Assembly: GCA_010279815.1 (NCBI GenBank)
Contig: QEOQ01000697.1
Coordinates: forward strand, 290,192 to 354,191
Reading direction: 5' to 3'
Source of the DNA: Brachionus plicatilis
Taxonomy: Eukaryota; Rotifera; Eurotatoria; Ploima; Brachionidae
DNA: 64,000 bases
Shown: piece after piece, positions 20,901 through 32,900 of the stretch
Layout of the letters: every line of letters starts with the position of its first letter
Numbering within the stretch: the stretch's first letter is position 1
The notes under the pieces: model-generated
Told to the model about the DNA's origin: nothing
The model's database searches: none
The model's input: the letters and a program-made list of their open reading frames with translations, nothing else
Position numbers and translations under genes: made by a program

Positions 20901-23900
20901 ATTTTTTAGCTTTAAGAAAAAAATTATTTGGGTTTTTATTTTTATACTTTGCTTTTTGGGGTCTGGTCGACTATGTGAACAATCGACTCAAGCCGACTTG
21001 GTGATCAATGATGCTCACCAAAGCCATGTTCACAAAAAATTCATTAAAGTTTTTTTAAAAAAGTGATTTAAAAATTATGTGAACAAAAATTTTTTTTGGT
21101 GAACATAATTAAATTTTTTTTTTATTTATTAAAGAAAATTTTAATTGTTATAAAATAAATTTTCATTCAAAGCTTGTCAGATTAGAATAAAAGATTCAGT
21201 TTTTTTGACATGTGAAGTCTTACGTCTTTAGAATTTTTCATTAATTTGCCACACAATTCACATAGCACAGGGTTAATGTGTTGGCTTAGAGCTTTATTAA
21301 CAACATTTACCGTTTCTTCGGAATTAATTATTTCCGAAGTTGCTACTTTATGGTAGTGATGTTGGTTTTGCTTGGTTTTGTGGTAAGCTAATTTTGGTAA
21401 ATTTACATTACTGGTAAGATTTAGCTCTAAATGCATCAATGCTTCCTCAAGGTTCTCAAAATTTTCAGCAAAGCTAGACTCATGCTCACACGAAATTAGA
21501 TCATCACTCTTTTTTGTATTAGGATCAATAGGATTAGAATTTACTAGTTTAAGAGATTCATTCGATTTTTTATTACGTTATTACGTATTTAAAATTTTTA
21601 TTTTGATCACATTTTTTAACTTTCAAGATTAATCAACAGGCTAGTGTCCATGCCATGAAGACTGATTACCACTTCATTTATTTAATTTTATAAAATAATT
21701 ATTACAAGTTAAAAAAAAAAAAACTTATAAATTTGTTTAAAAAAAAAATTATTTAATAAAGCAAAACATTTAAATACAGTACTGCTACGAAAAACTGTTT
21801 TTACGTAATTTTACGTGAAATTACGTAAAATTACGTAAAATTACCAAAGTAAAAAAAAAGTAAATTAACCGGATTTTACGTAATTTCACGTAAAATTACC
21901 GGAAATTACGTAATTTTACGTAAAAAGTAAAAATTCCAAAAAATACTACTTTTTTTGAGAATTTTGACATTTTTGACTTTTTTGAAATTTTGTGGTCCTG
22001 AATTCGAAAAAAAAAAAATTACTTTTTTTCACGTAAAATTACGTGAAAAATTACGTTTAATGACTTTATCTCATTCAAGAGCTTATATTAGTCTATATCA
22101 AATTATATTTTTACTTTACTCGAGAAACAAAAAACGTCGAACAAAACATCAAAAAATACGTGATTGTTTTCATGAGCATTTACACCATAAAACGCATAAA
22201 TTACATTTACACCATAAATTTGAAAAAACCTGAAAAAAATTTAAATTTTCTTAAGGTTTTTAAGGTTTATTGCGTTTAATGGTGTTAAAGCGAATGAAAG
22301 AAATCACGAAGTTATGGCCGTCGTTTTTTGTTTGTCGAGTAAAGTAAAAATATAATTTGATATAGACTAATATAAGCTCTTGAATGAGGTAAAGTCATCA
22401 AACAGTGCATCATTAGAACAAACTTTATTTACAATGAATGAAAAAAAAAACAGCTTTAATTTTCAATTTTTTTTATTAAAGAAGATTTGATGAAGCTGGT
22501 GCCAAAAAATTCAAGTTTCAAAGAATCATTGAAAAAAGTTGGCGACAGCTTTAAAATGATAAAAATAAAAAAATAAAATTCCGTAAAAATTTTTCCAAAG
22601 ATTTATAAATTTTACTTTTTTTTTACTAAAAATTACAAAAATTTACCACTATTAAATAAAATTTCACGTAATTTTACGTGAAAAAAAGTAATTTTTTTTT
22701 TTCGAATTCAGGACCAAAAATTTTCAAAAAAGTCAAAAAATGTCAAAATTCTCAAAAAAATAGTATTTTTTGGAATTTTTACTTTTTACGTAAAATTACG
22801 TAATTTCCGGTAATTTTACGTGAAATTACGTAAAATCCGGTTAATTTACTTTTTTTTACTTTGGTAATTTTACGTAATTTTACGTAATTTCACGTAAAAT
22901 TACATAAAAACAGTTCTTCGTAGCAGTACTGTATTTAAATTAAATTTTTTGAATTTTTTTAGGAATTCTGTAAAATTCAAATTGATACTATTAAATATAG
23001 AAAGCTTGAATGCTGCAAACTTCAACATTGATTTTTGATCACAAAGCTATTCATCAATCTTGAATAAAAATATTGAAAGGTTTTTTCACCATTAGCCGTA
23101 TTTGGTGAACATAGTTTTAATAAACTAAGATGTTCACCAAGTGGTCTTGAGTCGATTATTCACATAATTTGTGAAAAAATGTTCACATAGTCGCCCAGAC
23201 TCGCCTTTTCTATCAAAATAAATGGTGCCCAGGCTAAAGCAAAATCAAAATTAATCTTTATCTAAGTATTGACTCTTTGGTAAACATTGCGCAGTGGGAA
23301 GAATTAAACAAAGGACTGGGATTTGAATCAGTCAATATAAATGAACAGTCACATGAATATTTTAGCTTAAGCGACTCAGACAAGCGAATTTTGCTCAATC
23401 TGAGAAAAGAAGTTATTGAATTTAGTCTTAAAATGGTGGATAAGATCATCGAAGAAAAATCCAATGATACAGTTATGATCATTTTACTATCTAGGGTAAG
23501 TATATTTTTTTTCAATTTTAAAATAAATAAAAATGGACAAAAGGAAATTAAAAATAAACAAGACAGTAAAGTTGTAATTTTAAGTTCTAATCCGGGCATG
23601 CTTCCGTTTTTTGAAAAAAAGTTATTTAAAGGGGAAAATTTAACGATTTTAAAAAACAATAAATTTTTTTAAAAATAATTTAGAAATATAATTTTAGATC
23701 GTACTTTTTTTGACCAACATTTAAAAATTAAAAATTTAATAATATTTTAATATATTCAAAATAAAATTTTAATTTATTTAAAAATTAATAATTTTAATAC
23801 CGTTAACCTCATTAACTACCGATAATTAAAGTTAAATATTTATTTATTTCTGGTTTAATCGATATTTGTAATAAGAAATTTGAATTTGGAACAGTTTAAA

Positions 23901-26900
23901 TCTTATTGACTTATAATAATTTAATATAACTTATTTTGTAAATTCCCAACAAATTTAATAAAAAATAATCAAATTCATTCAACCAAAAATAAATTTATTA
24001 AATCAAACAAAATATAATTAAAATAAACAAAATATATGTTTTCAGAAAAAAAAATTAAACGAAATTTTTTTTGTTAACATTTGCCAAAAAATTTAATTAA
24101 TTAATAAAAAAAGTAATTTATATAAAATCATTTTTTTTAAATAGATTTAAGTTAGTAAATTTATTTTTCATTTTTAATAAAATATCTTCAAATTTTTTTC
24201 TTCAAATTTGGTTTTAAATAAAATTTTAGCATATTTTTAAAGAATTAAACAAAATTAAATATATTTTAACTCTTAATTTGAGAATAATTTAACAAGAATA
24301 TTTTTTTAAAGAATATTTAAATTAATTTGAATTTATTTTTATTAAAAAAATCAAATAATGTAAAAGCAAAATCGTTGACGTTAATTAACGGCAGTTAACG
24401 GTGTTAATGGTATTTAAATTTTGAATTTTTCCAAAAAATTGTTTGATAAAATTCTTATATTTTAATAATTGTTCAAAAAAGAAATAAAAAAAAAAGTTAA
24501 TAACGTTAGCGAAAAAAACTGTGTTGGATTATTCAAAAACAATTTTTTTTTTTTTTAATAATTCATTTGTTAATTTAAAAAATTTTGCAAAAATAAATAA
24601 CCAAAAAAAATTGGATTTGGCTTATTTTTTTTGAGTCATAAAATTAATGAGAAAAACACTTCAAACCATTTAAGTTGCATCACTTACTCGCAACATTCAG
24701 CTGTTAAAAATAGTTTGAAAAAATGTCAAAATTTTAAACGTTTAGTTAAGAAATTAAAAAAAAATTAAGGCAAATTTGACTTAGACTAATAAGAATAAAA
24801 AACCAAATTTTGAATATATTTTAAGTAAATTTTTGACCTTTTGCATGATATGTTTTGTAGTCTAGTGTTTGATTGGAATCATCTCCGAATTCTTTCTTTC
24901 ATTCATCGTTCTAAGTGTATTTGCTAAATCTCGTGATAAGAAGTCTATGAAAAAGAGCTGTATTCTTCAAATATAAAAATATTTTCAGTTTAATTAAAAT
25001 TATTTCCTTTTTTGAACAAAATCGTCTTCTCTTAGAAAACAAGTGATTAAAATTTAAATTTGAAAAAACCCAAGTTATATTTTAGAAATTACATTTTTTA
25101 GTGATTTGCTTTTAAAAATGTTAAATTTTTATTTTTTTTAGATTCTGTCCACTTCCTGCTCGGTATTCGGCTCTTTAGCAAGCGATTTCGAAAAATCATG
25201 GAAGAACCATTTTGTGAATAAATCCACAATTCAGAACAAAGTATAATTAGGCTCGGAATTTTTTTATAATAATTTTTTCTATGGGTGGTATTTTCTATAT
25301 CATGAAATATCTAAAATTTATCATCAAATTTAAGTTGCATCAAAAAAAAAGTATGTATTAATTTAAAATACACGAAAATTTAGATTAATTAAAAAAAAAA
25401 AAAATAGTAGAAAAGATTCGTCAAAAATTTTTTTGTATCATTAAATAAAAAATTCATTTTAGTCAAAATCAATTAAAATATAAGATATAAATAAAAGGCA
25501 TGTATTTTACGTGATACTAAATTTATTTTTCTGCTACTAAAAAAAAAAGGCACCAATTTTATTTTTATTTCTTTATTTTTATGCTATTAAAAAAAATTAA
25601 TTGATACAAATTATAAGAAAATGATATTAATTTTTATTGATGATAATAAAAAATACAATAAAAGAAAAATAAGAAAAAAAAAGAAAAAATTAATTTTTTT
25701 TGAATCTTTTGCTCGCAGGTTTACTTTGATCACTGATTGGGTTTTTGCGAGGTCTACCTCTCGGACGTTTAGCTGGGCAATTTTCTACTAAATTCAACAC
25801 ACTTGGCTCTGATTCGAATACACCATGAACGATATTTAGCTGCTCAATTGTTTGTTCATATGACCTAATCTCTTGTCGCCTTGATTTAAATTACCCTTAC
25901 GCCATTTTTGGCCTTCAAACACACCTTTTAAGATCTCGATCATCAAATTTAGGTTGCATCAAAAAAAAAGTATGTATTAATTAAAAATACACGAAAATTT
26001 ATATTAATTAAAAAAGAAGAAAAGTAGTAGTAAAGATTCGTCAAAAATTTTTTTGTATCATTAAATAAAAAATTCATCTTAGTCAAAATCAATTAAAATA
26101 TAAGATATAAATAAAATACTTAATAAAGGTTTACTGACTAATTTTGGGTGTACTAGGGTTTCTTTTTTCACCAGCCTCAATTGTCTTAGCATTATCAGGA
26201 ATTTAAGTGAATTTATTCAGCAATTTATTTACAGTGTTTGCATGTATAACTTTTTGGATATCTCAGAAAGCCACCTGAAATTCTCCCATAATCTAATCAA
26301 TTATTTTCATTTGCATCAGCTGATAACTGTTAGGTTTTTATCGAAAAGGTTATTTAGTAATCTCATTATTAGCAACCTCCATGTCACTTCTGGTTGTCCT
26401 ACCTTACGTTCCTCTTGAGGTGTCCATTAAAAGGTTCCTTTTGGTACCCGAGTTTCTTTCATTCTATGTACTTGCCCAAGCCAACTGAGTCTTTTTGAAT
26501 TTTTGAAGAAAAATTTTCAAAAAATGTTTCATATTTTTTTTTTGCATAATTTTTTAATTTGATTTAGGGAAAAAAAAATTTTTATCAATTTTTTATCGAA
26601 GTGACTATTGACACAGGATGGGTCAATATTCCAATTTTATTGACACAATGAATATCATATTTGATACAAATTGTCCCTTATTTCTTTTTTGAGTAAAAAT
26701 AAATTTTGAACCATCAATCTTGTATCATCAAAATTTTATACCTGAATATTCAAATATTGAATTTTTAAAAAAATTGATTTAAGAATTTTATTCATCGCCT
26801 ATTGCAAAAAAACCCGATCACTATCCAAAGCTAACTAAAGTTAATATATTTTATAAATGGAAACTTTTTTCTTTTAGATTTAAATTTTGCATTGTTTTAA

Positions 26901-29900
26901 TTAAAAGGCAAAGATATAAACTATTAAAAAAATATATTAATTAAGAAAATAGAATTTACAATACTACTGATTAATTTTTGAAGACTTAAACTTGTTATTT
27001 ATCGACTTTCGTAGACTTTCATGCACCAAAATTGGAAAAATCTAATTTTTTAATAAAAAAAATTTTAAAAATAAATTAGAATATTTAGCCTTTAATTTTA
27101 ATCAATTTCCAAGCAAATTATTTGATTTCATTTGATTTCATCCTCTCTTTGGACTTAATGAGACAAAAATTGAAAAAAAATCTAAATGAAAAAAAGCTGC
27201 CACATTTTTTTTGTTTGATTAGACTCAAATTAGGTTTAAAATTATATTTTTTGTTGTTACAGTGGTGATTTGATACCAGTATTTTACGAAAAATTACGTT
27301 AAGTACTGTAAATTAACATAATTTTACCACATTTTACGTAAATTAACGTAAAATCCGAAAATTGAAAAAGAGGCATTTTAAGAAAAATTCCGTAAATTAT
27401 CAGGATTTTTCGATAATTTTGGTAAAATTCAAAACGGCCAAAAATTTTCGAAAAAATGACTTTTGGCTTAGACTCCACCAAAATAATGATGCTAAGCACA
27501 AATCTGACGTTTGTACGATTTTTTTAGGCATAATTAATGTTTTTTGGATATGAAATTTAACTATTTCTTGAAAATTAAGGATAAATCACCACGTAAATCT
27601 CGCGACCTAAATCCAATTGAGCTCTTGTGGAACGAGCTAAAGGTTTATGTGCGCCAAAAGATGATTTTAAAAGAATCAGATATTTATAGAAGCCATTAAT
27701 GATTTTCAAAAAACTATAACACCAGAAAAGTGTAAAAAATATATAGATCATTTAAAAAAAGTATTTTTAATATTTAATTAACTATTAAATATTTGTTATT
27801 TTTAAAATACTAATTAAAAAAGATGGTGACTGGTCTGATCATAGCATTAAAATATTATGATTTTTTTTGTGATATGAATAATCGATTTGTACAAAGTTGC
27901 GTATTTTTAAAATTTTTTTATAATATAAAAAATCAAGTTTTTCTATATTTTACTATTTTTTATCAATTTTTACAAAAAATAACCAAAATTAACGTTTTTT
28001 TTTGGTAAAAATAGTTATTTTTAAAATCGTATAACAAAATAAAAATTTTGAAAATTTTGGCCATTTTGAATTTTACCAAAATTATCGTAAAATCCTGATA
28101 ATTTACGTAATTTTTCTTTCACTTTTCGGATTTTACGCTAATTTACGTATAATGTGGTAGAATTAGGTTAATTTACAGTATTTGCATAATTTTTTCGTAA
28201 AATACTTGTATCTAATCACTTGTATTAAAAATATATTTTTGTAAAATAATTCAACATTTTTATTTATTGTGTCAATGTAATTTTTTTATTGGAACATTAT
28301 CTTATTGACACATAATATGCTACTTTTTTTTTATTTTTTGCAAGAAAAAAATTTTTGAAAAAAAAATTTAATATTAGTGGAAAATTTAATAATATTGTGA
28401 TGATAAATTTGGGTAAAAATTTGATGATAAAAATATTTATGCAGTTTTTTTAATTAAAAAAAGTTAATTGAAAAAAAATATCCCCGAGAAGAGCTAATCC
28501 GGCGCGTTATGCTCCAATATGAATTTCGCTGCTTTCATTTGCACACAACCCTATCTGATCTTGATTACCAAGCAGTCATTGCTCTGACCAATTTTTGCAT
28601 CAACTCTTTCTACCAAGTGGTTCGCGAAGAAGCCCGAACCCAGCTTTTCGAACTTCTTTCCCAATTTCAATATTCCATTCTAACAATTCTGCCCAACATT
28701 GTCAAATTTTTGAACAAAACCCACACAGACAAAAAAATTAGCACAGAACAACTCGAGGGCTGTCTTCTTTTGCTAAAGGGAAACTCCATCCAAACCTCTC
28801 TGCTAACCAAACAAGACTGGTACGTGCTGGGCAAGCTGTGGCCAAGTCTTTTCCGATGCAAACACTTGGAAAATGAGAGCATACAAAAGTTGTTGGACAA
28901 CATTTTTTCCAGTGCCAATCTAAACTTCAACTCATTCAACAACCAAATATGCTTGAGTGACCAGACTGTGTCATCGGCCTACGAGTTGTGCTCGTCGACC
29001 ACATTTGCCAGCGACGAGCTCAGACTAAAGCTATTCAGACAAAAATGCTCTTTTGAAAAGCAAATTATTTCCAAACTAATGGACGACTTGATCGACATTG
29101 CCAACGATTCAAGCGCTTCTCCCAAAAGCAAAGAAATAAGTCTTTTTTCTTTGATATTTCTTCTGGACTCCTGCAAGAACAGTCCTGGACTTTTGTCGCC
29201 ACAATGTGTTCAGGTATTTGCCAAAAATTTGGTCCATGAAAAGCAAAATTTTCGGCGCATCTCAACCGATGCCCTGTGTATGATAATGAAAATGTGCAAG
29301 TTTAAAAAAGTGATGAGTGAACACAAAACCGAGGAGCTTATAGAGCAGGCCCAGGTGGATACCTATGCACCAGGATACCGCGGGGACAACGCGTGGAATT
29401 TGTACAATTACAATTTTGGTGAGTGGCAGGATGGAAAATTTTTGGACAAGTCCTACTGGGGCTACTACTCATGGCCTAGGCGATTGCAGATAGCCTCTAA
29501 TCACAGACTAACCTACTCGGAGCACATGGATGGCGAGTATTGTGAAGCGATGGAGCAAATTTTTTTAAGATTTAAAAAAAAAAATTTTGTCAAAAAATTT
29601 TTGCGCTCAAGTCAACTTGAGGGTGACAAGTGCGGGAACAGATTTGACGCGAAAAAGTTCTACTTATTCAAGTCGGTGTTCAGGAACTATGGATCAGTGG
29701 AAGCTATTGAGAGTGTGTTCGAGCACCTTTTCGATTTGGTGCAGGATACCACAGCCACTGAATGCAGTCACAAAATCGCCGCTGAATTGGCTAGTGGCTT
29801 GATTAGAGGATCTAAGTATTGGCCGCATGAGCAGCTTTGCGCTTTGTGGACACAAATGGAGAGCTTGTTCGATCTGATTGTGGAGCATATGACCAAAGAT

Positions 29901-32900
29901 ACAATTGATATTTGGACAGAGTGCTTTTCTAATTCATTCGAGGACCAAGATCCCAGACGAATGACTTTTTACTTAAATTATTTTAAGAGTGGTTTTGTTA
30001 AAATTTTAAATGAGCTCAATGTGATGGATGTTAAAACAAGGCCAGCTTTTAAGATGACAAATTTTATGCAGCTATTGACTAGTCTGAGCCAGTTCGAGTG
30101 GAGAATAGCCGAGTTTTGGAATGATTTAATTGAAGACATTACTCACTTAATGGGACATTCTAACAAATTGATTAGAGAAATTATCTATCCGTAAGTACTT
30201 GAAAATATTTGTGATTTTATTTTTTTTAAATGAGTTTAAAAAAATTTCTGCTACCAAAACTGGTTTGATTTTATTAAAAATATTGCGAAAAATCCGCTTT
30301 TAAGTGGGCCTTTGGCGAACAAGGTCTTTATGAAAATTTCCCACCTTATAAAAATAGGAAAATTCCCCACTGTGAAATTTTCCCCACAAAAACGAGGAGA
30401 AATTAAATAAAAAAAGTAACAGATAAAATATTTTTGTTACATTAGTGATTTGACATTTGCGTTTTTACGTAAATTTACGTAAAAAAAGTAAAATTTGGTA
30501 AATTTTTTATTTATTTGAAAAAGCAATGGTTTTTTTAAATTTTTCAAATTTTTTAAAAAATAATGAAAAATTGGTCAATTTTTTCCACTAAATTGTGGAA
30601 AAAATTAATAAATTAGGACGATATGGATTTGTACCTATTTTAATCAACATTTTTTATCTCTAATTTTCTGATTTTATCGCTAATTATATTTAATGATTTT
30701 ATTTTTATGAATAATTTTAATCAGATAGTAAAAAAAGGATACAGTAAAGTACGGTTATAACGAAGTCGCTGGGGGAATCAAAAAACGGTTCGTTATAACC
30801 GAACTTCGTTACATCCGAAAAAGACAAAAAAAATTTTTTTTTTAAGTTTTTATTTAATTAAAACGAATTAAAAAAGAAATAATAATGATAAATATGAAAA
30901 AAAATTATATTTTATTTTTTAAAATAATCGGAGATGGTTTTTTGTTTAACCATTAGACCCAAGATTTCATTCTCAATTGAACCCAAGCTATCAATTGATG
31001 ACTCAAAATTATGTATTGATTTTGAAAGATGCTTCCTTATTTCTTCCTTCCTTAAACTCAGACTTCGGTCTGAGTTTTTTTTTTGCTATCGATAAGCTTT
31101 ATGTATTTTACTTTTTCATGCAACGTAAAAACCTTACGTTTAGTTGGTTTTTTTTTCTAACATTTTTTTAACATAATATTTTTCCTTTTTTTTTTTATTT
31201 TATAAAGGTAAATGTGTGATTTTTCAAAATATTAATTCATCATTAAGTAGGGATTAGTTTTAAGATTTCGGTATTCAAGAAAATTCATACTTATTTGCTG
31301 ATTTCTATTATTAAAAATTAAGAAACCAATATTTCTCAAATGTATTTTTTAATATTTTCGCTATAAGCGTACTTCGTTATAACCGTAAGAAAATGTATTA
31401 AAAGTATTATTGTTCTGAACAACAGTGTTTTATTTTTCGTTATAACCGTACTTTACTGTAATCATCTTTAATCTAGAAAAAAATTGATTTGATTTGTGAT
31501 TTTATTTTATTTTTTTTAAATAAAATTCAAAAAGAAAACTTAAAATATTATAAAACTATTATGTGGTAAATTTTCTTCCGATTCCCAATCTATTCCTTAT
31601 TTTTTATTTTTTTATCATGCTCTGTTAAAAACTTCAACAGAAAATCATTTTTTTGCAGATTTTGCTGAAAACCGATCACATGCCGTAAACTCGTGACAAC
31701 TACTCTTTGAGCGATGTAAAAATTTGGGTTTATTCTATAAATGGAACTAATATACCATCGAAGCCAAATTTAAAATTTTTTTATTTTTTTAGAATAAATC
31801 TTGACTCCTGACTTTAAACTAAAAGTAAGCGCAAAAGTTTGCTTTTATTATTAGAATAATTTCGAATTTCTTCTGGAAAAAAACCTAAAAAATTGTAGAG
31901 TTAAATTCGAAATTAAAAAAAATTAAAAATTAACCTTAATTCTAATCTTTGTCTTTATTCTAAAAGTAAAATTTAAATAAAAAATCAATTAAATACTCTA
32001 GAAAACTCTATAAAAACATTTAATGAATATTTGGCCTAATAATTTTTTATATTTTCGTGCCGAGATAGCCTTTTTCTACCACGCCTAAGTGTTAATTGAT
32101 TTTGCTGTAGTAGTTACATTAGTTGTTTCTTTATTTGAATTAGTTGCGATATTGGAAGTTATTTAAATTTGGGATTTGGCTTGGTCCGTCCATGGTAAAT
32201 CTTCGTAAAAAATTATTTTACGAAGATTTTTTCATAAATTTTAATAAAACAAAAAAGTTTTTTTTATAAAAGTTTTTAAATTAAATACCAAGTTAAGTAG
32301 TTTAAAAAAGTCCAAATTAGAGAAGTTTCATTTCGATTTAAAAAAAAAAGAAAAAAAGATTCAAGTTCGACCTCAAAAATAATTTTGTTAATATAAATCT
32401 ACGAATTTTTCTCTTATTTTTGGTTTTTGTATGTTTAATTTACTTTATTATTTAGTTGTACAGTGCAGTTTTAAAGATAGCAATGATTGAATAAAACATC
32501 TAAAAAGTGAATCAAGTGAATCAATCATCAACACATAATTCTTTTTTCATAAATTTTAATAAAACAAAAAAGTTTTTTTTATAAAAGTTTTTAAATTAAA
32601 TACCAAGTTAAGTAGTTTAAAAAAGTCCAAATTAGAGAAGTTTCATTTCGATTTAAAAAAAAAAGAAAAAAAGATTCAAGTTCGACCTCAAAAATAATTT
32701 TGTTAATATAAATCTACGAATTTTTCTCTTATTTTTGGTTTTTGTATGTTTAATTTTCTTTTTTGAAATAAAAATACTTAACTTTTTGTTTTAATTCACT
32801 TTTTTAAAGATTCAAAATTAAAAATTTTAGTTTACCGTTTATAAGAAATATGGGTTTAAGAAATTTTCGCTAATAATAAACTAAACTTTAAATGACAAAA

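Larger units (their letters stand above)
20959..23202. mobile_element. GGGTCT-ended foldback element with zinc-finger ORF, second copy
   Basis: Ends GGGTCTGGTCGACTATGTGA and the complement finishing GTCGCCCAGACTC. Arms contain GTGAACA/TGTTCAC and GATGxTCACCAA words in mirror order. Flanks GCTTTTTG and GCCTTTTC are a possible worn 8-bp duplication. It encodes the minus-strand zinc-finger frame at 21182-21574 and is enlarged by a separate 1155-bp palindromic element at 21777-22931. It fills most of PSME4 intron 10. A retroposon-like tail (21627-21700) is also embedded. Confidence 0.7.

Noticed and set aside
21955..22233. 92-codon plus frame within the 21777-22931 element
   Set aside because: It covers an arm and the centre of the foldback, includes repeated TTACGT-derived codons and His/Lys-rich low complexity. 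It has no transposase motif.
23277..23672. Reading the frame at 23277 as a single-exon gene to 23672
   Set aside because: The conserved part ends at AGG|GTAAGT (23495), which is in phase with PSME4 exon 12. The rest is intron translated by chance.
28667..29888. Minus-strand and off-frame ORFs overlapping PSME4 exon 13
   Set aside because: They are shadows of the long conserved PA200 exon, which matches the family in its own frame throughout.
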